Assembly: GCA_001873675.1 (NCBI GenBank)
Contig: MNZP01000004.1
Coordinates: 1 to 12,914 of the forward strand
From: Syntrophaceae bacterium CG2_30_49_12
Lineage (GTDB): Bacteria; Desulfobacterota; Syntrophia; Syntrophales; CG2-30-49-12
Reading direction: 5' to 3'
Length of the DNA: 12,914 nucleotides
In this document: one piece after another, positions 7,439-12,914 of the stretch
Position numbering within the stretch: the first letter of the stretch is position 1
Layout: every line of letters starts with the position of its first letter
Notes under the pieces: model-generated
The model's database searches: none
The model's input: only the letters and a program-made list of their open reading frames with translations
What the model was told of the DNA's origin: nothing
Made by a program: the position numbers and the translations under genes

Positions 7439-8338
7439 TTACTCAACCTCCTCTGTAGCGGTCTCAGCCCACGTTTTGCCGGCCTTGATATGGGGCGCTG
7501 ACCAGTTTTGTCTGTAGTTTAAGACTTGCTTCACTTTTGCTTCTATGGCGCTTCCCCGTAAGTTCCTCTCATCATCCCAGCGCACCTTATCCCACATGAA
7601 ATACTTGGCGAAGAAGTGCGTCATGTGTGTAAACGGGAGATACATGAAGAAAAGGGAGAGAAGAATTATGTGTGCCAACGCCAGAGGACTCTCAATAGTT
7701 GCAGGATTGAAGGTAATCACGCCCTCCAGGTAATCACGGAAGATGACAAATGAAGGGTCAGAAGAAGACCAGGCTAGCAAACCGGTCAAAAAGATAGCCA
7801 GGATAAATACCAGGTTAAAATAGTCCTTGGGTGCGGCAAACGCACGGAGGTCGCCGTCGAAGGTCCTCAGGATGAGTAAACCAATACAACCCGCAGTCCC
7901 CAGTACAAAACCGACGGCGCCAAAAATGACGGCGAGGGACTGAAGAAAGGTTGCGGGGACACTTTCCGGAGATAAGCCGGCGATATTAAGTATCGCACCG
8001 ATTAAGAGCAGCGCTAACCAGCCGATTACCAGGTACATCCCGAAGTGGAAAGGAAATGATGCCCACCAGAGCTTTCTGTTGTCATGGTAAAGCCCCCTCA
8101 CAAAAAGAATCTCCGGAACCATGAACTTAATCTGCCCGATAAAGGACTTTTCGATAGGCTTCTCCCACCAATTCAATTCCTCAAAGTAGGATCCCCCGTA
8201 CTCGCGTCCCTTCTCATGGGGAATGGGATAAAGCTCCCATCTTACATGGATCGGCATTCTCAGGTACTTTACAACTTTCGTCAGAATACCCAAGACAAAA
8301 ACTGCAACGGCCAGATAGGACAGTAACTGCAATAACAT
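7439..8338 (-). CDS. HmcE/TmcC/DsrM-like cytochrome b membrane subunit (NarI family)
   Basis: I place the start at 8338 (299 residues) because AGGAGGT lies six bases upstream. A longer frame from 8503 would overlap the upstream gene and adds a non-membrane-like N-terminus. The protein has five hydrophobic spans, at about residues 1-22, 95-120, 135-160, 170-190 and 218-245. It has NarI-type histidines: one in FHFGMYL in the second span and others in FTHMTHFFAKYF at the end of the fifth. These are the usual ligands of the two b haems. The subunit should oxidise or reduce menaquinone and pass electrons to the CCG iron-sulfur protein encoded immediately after it. The pair resembles HmcEF, TmcCB or DsrMK. 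Confidence 0.85.
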   Translation of the reverse strand: MLLQLLSYLAVAVFVLGILTKVVKYLRMPIHVRWELYPIPHEKGREYGGSYFEELNWWEKPIEKSFIGQIKFMVPEILFVRGLYHDNRKLWWASFPFHFGMYLVIGWLALLLIGAILNIAGLSPESVPATFLQSLAVIFGAVGFVLGTAGCIGLLILRTFDGDLRAFAAPKDYFNLVFILAIFLTGLLAWSSSDPSFVIFRDYLEGVITFNPATIESPLALAHIILLSLFFMYLPFTHMTHFFAKYFMWDKVRWDDERNLRGSAIEAKVKQVLNYRQNWSAPHIKAGKTWAETATEEVE

Positions 8339-8402
8339 TCTCACACCTCCTGTTGACACTAATGTACAGTTTATTTTAAGGACAGCCGGGCTGCCCTTCT
8401 TG

Positions 8403-9221
8403 TCAAAAATCCTTTGGCTTCTTTTCCTCTGATAATCTTGAAGGAAGATCACCGAGGCTGATGCTTTCCCCTTGGGCAAGGATGTGGGCATGTTGGATGA
8501 CATTCTCCAGTTCCTTTATGTTTCCAGGGTAGTGATACCTTTGAAGAGCCCGAAGGGCATCTAAATCAAAATCCTTCACCGTTTTTTCACCCCTCTCGTT
8601 CAGGTAACGTATATGCTGATAGGCCAGAAAGATAATATTCCCCCTTCTTTCCCGGAGGGGAGGCAGTTGAATCTGAAAAACGTTTATCCGGTAATACAGG
8701 CTCTCTTTAAATTTGCCTTCCCGGACACGGTTCTTCAGATTCTTCTCTGTCGCGGCGATGAGCCGGATGTCCAGGGACTCCGGCCTCTGTGCCCCTAAAG
8801 GCATGTAGTGCCCGTCTTCGAAAGCCCTGAAGAGCATGACTTGAACACGGAAGGGAAGAAAATCTATTTCATCGAGAAAAAGAGTTCCCCTTTTTGCCAT
8901 CTCCATCCGTCCGATGCAATCTTCCTGAACCCCATGGAGGCTATTGGCTCGGCAGCCGAATAGTTCGGTTATCAGTATCTCTTCGGAAAAAGCGCTGCAA
9001 CTGACCTTAACAAGTGGGTATCTATACCGTTTGCTGAGTTTATGGATAGTCGCGGCAATCAACTCCTTTCCGGTGCCACTTTCACCCTCAAGCAAAACCG
9101 GCGCATCGCTTTCGGCAAGATCGGGAAGAAGGGAGAATATCTTCTTCATTCTTCTGTCTTTTCCTAATTTTTTGCTCAACTCATAAGATGTTTTCTTGGT
9201 TTCAAGACGTTGAGGTAGCAT
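8403..9221 (-). CDS. Bare AAA+ domain of the sigma-54 activator class lacking GAFTGA and HTH
   Basis: 272 residues that amount to a single enhancer-binding-protein AAA+ domain. Walker A is GESGTGKE (residues 46-53) and Walker B is GTLFLDEID (112-120), both intact. Aligned without gaps to its neighbours, the GAFTGA loop that touches sigma-54 is replaced by NSLHGV (93-98). The arginine-finger segment reads FKESLYYRINV where the neighbours have FREDLYYRINV or FRQDLYYRLNV. Sensor II is GNIKELEN rather than GNIRELEN. There is no receiver, PAS or GAF domain in front and no Fis-type helix-turn-helix behind; the protein stops at SRLSEEKKPKDF. It probably cannot activate sigma-54 itself. It may hydrolyse ATP as a partner or antagonist of the full activators, or act at other promoters. 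It is the first gene of a unit with the cytochrome b and iron-sulfur genes, 64 bases before the former. A weak AAGGGGA ribosome binding site precedes the ATG. Confidence 0.85.
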   Translation of the reverse strand: MLPQRLETKKTSYELSKKLGKDRRMKKIFSLLPDLAESDAPVLLEGESGTGKELIAATIHKLSKRYRYPLVKVSCSAFSEEILITELFGCRANSLHGVQEDCIGRMEMAKRGTLFLDEIDFLPFRVQVMLFRAFEDGHYMPLGAQRPESLDIRLIAATEKNLKNRVREGKFKESLYYRINVFQIQLPPLRERRGNIIFLAYQHIRYLNERGEKTVKDFDLDALRALQRYHYPGNIKELENVIQHAHILAQGESISLGDLPSRLSEEKKPKDF

Positions 9222-9275
9222 GTTTCCCCTTCATTTTTGCTTTCATCAAGAAACACAATGTAACAGGATATAACT

Positions 9276-9291
9276 AGCAATAAACATGCCA
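9276..9291 (-). promoter_or_regulatory. Sigma-54 (-24/-12) promoter for the AAA+/cytochrome b/iron-sulfur unit
   Basis: Read on the minus strand, the sequence is TGGCAT-GTTTA-TTGCT. It matches the TGGCAC-N5-TTGCW consensus except for one base and keeps the invariant GG and GC ten bases apart. Transcription would start near 9265, about 45 bases before the ATG at 9221. The neighbouring genes encode sigma-54 activators. Confidence 0.72.
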
Positions 9292-9376
9292 GTTAGAAGA
9301 TATGTTTATAACTATTTATTTTTATTGGCTATTAATGAATAGGAGGAAAATGGGGGTGATGTTAGAAGAAAATATC

Positions 9377-9426
9377 GTTACAATATGTTGCAAAGGAAGT
9401 AAACATTTTAGCTCGATATATTGTAA
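9377..9426. promoter_or_regulatory. Candidate upstream activator sites: inverted TTACAATAT/ATATTGTAA
   Basis: TTACAATAT (9378-9386) and its exact complement ATATTGTAA (9418-9426) lie about 90-135 bases upstream of the minus-strand sigma-54 promoter, the usual enhancer distance. The sequence GTTACAATATG at 9377-9387 differs by one base from GTTGCAATATG inside the palindrome at 12528-12544. One regulator might therefore bind both places. This is inferred from position and pattern only. Confidence 0.4.
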
Positions 9427-9490
9427 TTTTCCATACTTATATCATGAAACATTTAGAAACAAAATGGGTGTCTCACTTTATTACCCGGGG

Positions 9491-10876
9491 TTAAGGAACG
9501 AGTTGAAACTTTTTCAATTTCCGCCAGAGGGTTGTCCTGCTGAGTTCGAGGGCATGCGATGCCTTTTCCCGATTCCACTGGTACTTACGAAGGACATCAA
9601 GGATAGAATCCCTTTCCATCAGTTCCAGCTCCGACAGGGGCGCCGCAGCCGGCGATACTCTAATTTTTCTCCTGTTATTATCAAACAGGTAAGATGGAAG
9701 GTGTTCCACTTCTATAATGTTCTTTTTGCACAGAATGACTGCATGTTCGATGATATTCTCCAATTCCCTGATATTACCCGGAAAATCATGGTTAAAGATG
9801 ATTTCATAGGCACGGCTGGAAATCCGCTTCACGTTCCTGTTCATCTTTTTGTTGAACTTTTCTATAAAATGTTCTGTCAGCAGAGGGATGTCTTCCTTTC
9901 GCTCCCGGAGGCCGGGTATATCTATCTGCATCACGTTGATCCGGTAGTAAAGGTCTTCTCGAAAAAGACCTTCGGCAATCCGCTTAAACAGGTCTTTATT
10001 GGTGGCGGTAATTACCCGCACATCCGCCCTGAATGCTTCCGTGCCTCCCAGGGGGTAGTACTCACCGTCCTGGAGGACTCTCAGGAGCTTGACCTGAAGT
10101 TCGTAAGAGAGATCCCCGATTTCATCGAGAAACATGGTGCCCCCCTCTGCCATGGAAAACATGCCGGGTTTGTGCTGCCTGGCATCTGTGAAGGCGCCCT
10201 TCCGATATCCAAATAGCTCTGATTCCATCAGAGTATCCGGAATGGCGCCGCAATTAACGGTGATGTAAGGTTTGTCCTTTCTTCTGCTCAGGTCATGGAT
10301 CGCCCGGGCGATTAATTCCTTGCCGGTACCGCTCTGGCCATAGATAAGAACGGTCGAATCGCTGACGGCAATATCCTTGATATGGTTGAAAATAGTTAGC
10401 ATCCTGGCATTTTTACTGATGATATTTTTGAACGAATAAATCCCGTTCAGCTCTGTTTTATAAGCCTTTATTTCTGAGAGGTCTCGAAAGGTCTCCACGG
10501 CGCCTATAGTTTCACCTTTTTTGTCTTTTATGGGAGCCGTGCTGATAGTTACCGGTATTTCCCGTCCTTCGCGGGTAATGATATTTACCTCAAAAGCAAC
10601 ACCTTTTCCTGAGGTCATGGTCTTCTTTAAAGGGCAATTGGGTCCCTGACAGAGAACAGTCTTAAAGATCTCATAACAGGGACGTCCCAGGGCCTCTTCT
10701 TTGGTGAAACCTGTAATTCTTTCCGCTGCCCGGTTGAACCAGAGTATTTTATATTCTCTATCAACTGTAAAGACCCCATCGGCAATATTGTCGAGGATCG
10801 TCCTGCAGGGCGCAGGACAGTCTTTTCCCATGCATTCCATGGCATGATGAAAACAATACTCAAACTGTTTTGTCAT
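9491..10876 (-). CDS. Sigma-54-dependent activator: Cys-rich PAS, AAA+, Fis-type HTH
   Basis: 461 residues. The N-terminus has four cysteines in 17 residues (C8, C15, C20, C24). A PAS domain follows (about 25-140) with C67, C76 and C81 in the pattern C-x8-C-x4-C. The AAA+ domain has Walker A GQSGTGKE (180-187), the sigma-54 contact loop GAFTDA (227-232, a GAFTGA variant) and Walker B TMFLDEIGD (247-255), with FREDLYYRINV and GNIRELEN intact. A Fis-type helix-turn-helix (about 420-458, ending RTTLWRKLKKF) would bind enhancer DNA. The cysteines suggest sensing of redox state, iron-sulfur clusters or metal, but this is inference. No strong ribosome binding site is visible before the ATG. It is the most likely activator of the sigma-54 promoter at 9276-9291. 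Confidence 0.9.
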   Translation of the reverse strand: MTKQFEYCFHHAMECMGKDCPAPCRTILDNIADGVFTVDREYKILWFNRAAERITGFTKEEALGRPCYEIFKTVLCQGPNCPLKKTMTSGKGVAFEVNIITREGREIPVTISTAPIKDKKGETIGAVETFRDLSEIKAYKTELNGIYSFKNIISKNARMLTIFNHIKDIAVSDSTVLIYGQSGTGKELIARAIHDLSRRKDKPYITVNCGAIPDTLMESELFGYRKGAFTDARQHKPGMFSMAEGGTMFLDEIGDLSYELQVKLLRVLQDGEYYPLGGTEAFRADVRVITATNKDLFKRIAEGLFREDLYYRINVMQIDIPGLRERKEDIPLLTEHFIEKFNKKMNRNVKRISSRAYEIIFNHDFPGNIRELENIIEHAVILCKKNIIEVEHLPSYLFDNNRRKIRVSPAAAPLSELELMERDSILDVLRKYQWNREKASHALELSRTTLWRKLKKFQLVP

Positions 10877-11111
10877 TTTCTGTTTATAACATTTTCCCCA
10901 AAGAAAATCCAGCAGAGAAAAAACTTAATCCTTGAAAAGACTTTTGAAAAATGGTAATTAAAACTACCTTGTCATTTCGGCTTTATTCCGGCCACGACGG
11001 AGCGTGGCCCTCCAGTGTGTCATTCCGAGCAGCGCGAGGAGTCTTACTCTTACGCTCAGGGCAGGCTCCGGGAAAAATCTTAAGAGGTGGAGGTAATTGC
11101 AAAAGTATTGA
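10877..11111. other. Divergent intergenic region with hairpin and dispersed-repeat-like sequence
   Basis: No gene is seen in this stretch between the two divergent activators. It holds a hairpin with a 7-bp stem (GGCCACG-ACGGAG-CGTGGCC, 10990-11009). Around it, two similar segments start GTCATTTCGG (10971) and GTCATTCCGAGC (11019), the second followed by AGCGCGAGGAGTCTT. From memory, the GTCATTCCGAGC...GCGAGGA pattern is a frequent dispersed repeat in many bacterial genomes, including uncultured ones. I found no sigma-54 promoter on either strand here, so the two regulators are probably transcribed from other promoters. Confidence 0.5.
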
Positions 11112-11285
11112 AATCAAACGGAAAATGACAGAGATCTTGACAAGAATCATGTCCTCGAAGGGGTATCGAGAGCTTCTGTTCTTGAAAACTTTGGCGAGTC
11201 TCTCCTGATCATTGATCCGGAATTCCGGATCGCCTATTTCAATAGAAGAGCCGAGGAAATTACAGGGTTCCCTCGGAAGGAGGCG
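11112..11285 (+). other. 5' coding part of the plus-strand activator without a usable start codon
   Basis: The frame of the activator is open back to 11112, after a TGA at 11109. From about 11163 it reads like the first half of a PAS domain (SVLENFGESLLIIDPEFRIA, then YFNRRAEEITG, then PRKEALG). That aligns well with the PAS domain of the neighbouring regulator (ILDNIADGVFTVDREYKI, then WFNRAAERITG). No ATG, GTG or TTG occurs in this frame before 11286. ATGs at 11125 and 11149 are in another frame, which stops at 11208. A frameshift within 11125-11200, real or from assembly error, would connect an ATG to the PAS domain. Confidence 0.6.
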
Positions 11286-12476
11286 TTGGGAAAACACTGT
11301 TATGAAATCCTGCGTCTTGCCAACTGTGATGAGGAATGCCCTGTCCAGGGGATGATGGAAAGAGGGGAAAGCTTTATTGATTACAGCTCAGAATTGCTCC
11401 GCAAGGATGAGGCTTCGATTCCTATTGCCATCCGCTTTTCCATACTCAAGAATTCAGCGGGGTCTCTTTCGGGAGGGATTATTGCCATCCGTGATATGCC
11501 TACCAAATACCGGCTTCCTGACTCTTATAAATCAGCCTATTCGTTTCAGGGAATTATCAGCAACAACAAGAGAATCCTTGAGATCTTTGAAATTCTCCCC
11601 GACATAAGCCGGACAGATGCCTCTGTTCTGATCCAGGGAGAAAGCGGTACGGGAAAAGAGCTTTTTACCAATGCCATCCATAACCTGAGCCTTCGCCAGA
11701 AGAAGCCGCTTATCAAGGTAAATTGCGCTGCCCTTCCCGAGACCCTTCTCGAATCAGAATTCTTCGGTTATGTAAAAGGGGCATTTACAGATGCGAAGAA
11801 GGATAAGCCGGGGCGGTTCCAATTGGCCGAGGGAGGAACCATCTTTCTTGACGAGATCGGTGATATTTCTCCTTCCCTTCAGGTGAAACTCCTCAGGGTG
11901 GTTCAGGATAAAGAGTTTGTACCCCTGGGGGGAAGCAAAACTGTCAAAGTAGACGTGAGAGTTATCTCCGCTACGAACCGTAATCTCGAGCAGTTGGTCA
12001 GAGAGGGGAGATTTCGTCAGGATTTGTATTACAGGCTAAACGTTATAAAACTGGAACTTCCCAGCCTTCAAGAAAGGCAGGAGGACATCCCCCTCCTCGT
12101 AGATCATTTCATCAAAAAATTTAATCAGAAGAATCAGCGATGCATTGAAAAACTTTCCCGTAATGCCATGGAGATTCTGATACAGTACAATTTCCCCGGT
12201 AATATCCGTGAATTGGAAAATATCCTCGAACATGCCTACATCATGTGCAAGGGAAACATCGTATTAAAAGAACACCTGCCCTCTTACATCATGGGGATTG
12301 AAAGCGAACTGGAGAAGGCCGCTCTCGAGACCGGCTCAAACCTGATGAGGGAGGTAGAGACCGATACGATCCTTTCTACCTTAAAAAGACATAATTGGAA
12401 TAAGATCAAGGCTGCTTCCGAGTTGGGCATCCATCGGACCACCCTGTGGAGGAAACTCAAGATGATGGAACCTTGA
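11286..12476 (+). CDS. Sigma-54-dependent activator: PAS (truncated start), AAA+, Fis-type HTH
   Basis: From the TTG at 11286 the frame encodes 396 residues, but PAS homology extends upstream, so the true N-terminus is probably longer. The visible half of the PAS domain has cysteines C5, C14 and C18 (C-x8-C-x3-C), nearly the same pattern as in the divergent regulator. The AAA+ domain has Walker A GESGTGKE (118-125), the sigma-54 loop GAFTDA (165-170), Walker B TIFLDEIGD, FRQDLYYRLNV and GNIRELEN. The C-terminus is a Fis-type helix-turn-helix ending RTTLWRKLKMMEP. All parts needed for sigma-54 activation are present. The gene downstream has a perfect sigma-54 promoter and is a likely target. 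The TTG has GGAGG only two bases away, a poor spacing, which also speaks against it as the real start. Confidence 0.8.
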   Translation: MGKHCYEILRLANCDEECPVQGMMERGESFIDYSSELLRKDEASIPIAIRFSILKNSAGSLSGGIIAIRDMPTKYRLPDSYKSAYSFQGIISNNKRILEIFEILPDISRTDASVLIQGESGTGKELFTNAIHNLSLRQKKPLIKVNCAALPETLLESEFFGYVKGAFTDAKKDKPGRFQLAEGGTIFLDEIGDISPSLQVKLLRVVQDKEFVPLGGSKTVKVDVRVISATNRNLEQLVREGRFRQDLYYRLNVIKLELPSLQERQEDIPLLVDHFIKKFNQKNQRCIEKLSRNAMEILIQYNFPGNIRELENILEHAYIMCKGNIVLKEHLPSYIMGIESELEKAALETGSNLMREVETDTILSTLKRHNWNKIKAASELGIHRTTLWRKLKMMEP

Positions 12477-12514
12477 GGTCACTGAATCCTACCCCTGGCG
12501 CCTCTAATAGAGAA

Positions 12515-12544
12515 TGTTGCATGGTTATGTTGCAATATGCAACA
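12515..12544. promoter_or_regulatory. Candidate enhancer site TGTTGCA-ATA-TGCAACA plus an extra half-site
   Basis: A perfect 7-bp inverted repeat with a 3-base centre (12528-12544) is preceded by a further TGTTGCA half-site at 12515-12521. It is about 200 bases upstream of the -24/-12 promoter. Its core, GTTGC-N5-GCAAC, recurs at 12638-12652. Paired palindromes of this sort are usual binding sites for Fis-type activators. Confidence 0.55.
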
Positions 12545-12637
12545 CCAGTTGTTTTTATCTATTTTCCCTTAATTTCTCAATATTCTGATTCTTTTCTTAA
12601 TTGTTCCGTTTAAAGTCGTTACTTTCATCTCTCTTGA

Positions 12638-12652
12638 GTTGCCAATTGCAAC
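12638..12652. promoter_or_regulatory. Second candidate enhancer site GTTGC-CAATT-GCAAC
   Basis: It repeats the core GTTGC-N5-GCAAC of the palindrome at 12528-12544, with start points 109 bases apart, and lies about 90 bases upstream of the sigma-54 promoter. The shared arms and shared 5-base spacing argue for one binding protein, probably one of the activators encoded here. Confidence 0.55.
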
Positions 12653-12740
12653 CTATTTCCCCTCCTTCCTTCCGTCCTCCCGTGATTGTCAGCAAGAATT
12701 AATATAATAAAAACAGCGTGTTTTAGAGTCTTGTCAACTG

Positions 12741-12756
12741 TGGCACATATATTGCT
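12741..12756 (+). promoter_or_regulatory. Perfect sigma-54 (-24/-12) promoter
   Basis: TGGCAC-ATATA-TTGCT matches the TGGCAC-N5-TTGCW consensus at every position. Transcription would start near 12768, about 30 bases ahead of the ATG at 12798. The rest of the 321-base gap after the activator gene is AT-rich, and apart from the two palindromes I see nothing else in it. Confidence 0.85.
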
Positions 12757-12797
12757 TTGCTCTACCCAGAGCAGTAAATACACGTTTTGGAGGAAAC

Positions 12798-12914
12798 ATG
12801 AGTGAGTTTTTGCGAATCTTAGAGAATGAGGTACAGATTGTAGCCCTGGCTTTCATGGGAACAGTTTACATCCTCCGCTTGATTTGGATGTTCAAATTCA
12901 AGGCCGGCAAAGAG
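12798..12914 (+). CDS. N-terminus of a membrane protein, possibly a respiratory cytochrome b-type subunit
   Basis: Thirty-nine codons run off the window edge. GGAGG at 12789-12793 precedes the ATG by four bases. The peptide starts MSEFLRILENEVQIVA, then a hydrophobic span (about residues 14-31: IVALAFMGTVYILRLIWM), then a basic FKFKAGKE segment, which suggests an N-in/out single span followed by a cytoplasmic loop. The location beside Hmc-type genes and the general look fit a NarI/HmcE-like first helix. Too little is visible to name it. It should be under sigma-54 control. Confidence 0.6.
   Translation, partial: MSEFLRILENEVQIVALAFMGTVYILRLIWMFKFKAGKE

Noticed and set aside
8353..8405. TTGACA/TGTCAA inverted pair between the AAA+ gene and the cytochrome b-like gene, as a separate sigma-70 promoter
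   Set aside because: No -10 box at proper spacing follows on the minus strand; the gap looks like ordinary operon spacing.
8339..8503. N-terminal extension of the cytochrome b-like gene back to 8503
   Set aside because: It overlaps the upstream AAA+ gene, adds a polar sequence not seen in NarI-like proteins, and a much better start with AGGAGGT lies at 8338.
9350..10216. Long plus-strand reading frame with a fine ribosome binding site (AGGAGG at 9341) running antisense through the 461-residue activator
   Set aside because: Nearly all of it is the mirror of a conserved AAA+/HTH gene, the encoded protein has no recognisable pattern, and it ends inside that gene. The good ribosome binding site before ATG 9350 is probably chance.

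Overview
The window looks like part of the chromosome of an anaerobic, sulfate-reducing or syntrophic member of the Desulfobacterota (the former Deltaproteobacteria). The main evidence is a 16-haem cytochrome that I recognise as HmcA, in a row with HmcB-, HmcC- and HmcD-like genes. Hmc is the transmembrane electron-transfer complex that links the periplasmic cytochrome c pool to the membrane and cytoplasm. Several PAS/AAA+ sigma-54 regulators nearby are also typical of this group. I cannot name the species.

Left part (1-4458, + strand): the 3' end of an HdrD-like iron-sulfur protein (HmcF type) is followed by hmcA (16 CxxCH motifs), hmcB (Tat-exported protein with four [4Fe-4S] sites), hmcC (NrfD-type membrane protein) and a 36-residue hmcD-like membrane peptide. 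Gaps are short, each start has a ribosome binding site, and the genes appear to form one operon.

Middle (4459-5810): a scarred stretch. It holds an unused ribosome binding site, a perfect double-hairpin repeat, the frameshifted remains of a Phd/YefM antitoxin, a small exported or membrane-anchored protein of unknown role, a receiver-only response regulator resembling Rrf1 of the Hmc operon, and a 15-bp hairpin between convergent genes.

Right-centre (5825-9291, - strand): a second membrane electron-transfer pair, an HmcE/NarI-like cytochrome b subunit and an HmcF/TmcB/DsrK-like iron-sulfur subunit. The gene before them encodes a bare AAA+ protein of the enhancer-binding class that has lost the GAFTGA loop, the sensor domain and the DNA-binding helix-turn-helix. 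A good sigma-54 promoter lies in front of this three-gene unit.

Right part (9491-12914): two PAS-AAA+-Fis sigma-54 activators diverge from a shared intergenic region that carries a hairpin and what looks like a dispersed repeat. Both have a cysteine-rich PAS domain. The plus-strand one has a damaged or misread 5' end. After it come two GTTGC-N5-GCAAC palindromes, a perfect -24/-12 promoter and the first 39 codons of a membrane protein.

Taken together, the window is a respiratory electron-transfer locus. Electrons from periplasmic hydrogen or formate oxidation would enter HmcA, pass through HmcB/C/D and reach CCG-domain iron-sulfur subunits in the cytoplasm. Sigma-54 regulators that may sense redox state or metals appear to control the accessory EF module and the gene at the right edge.
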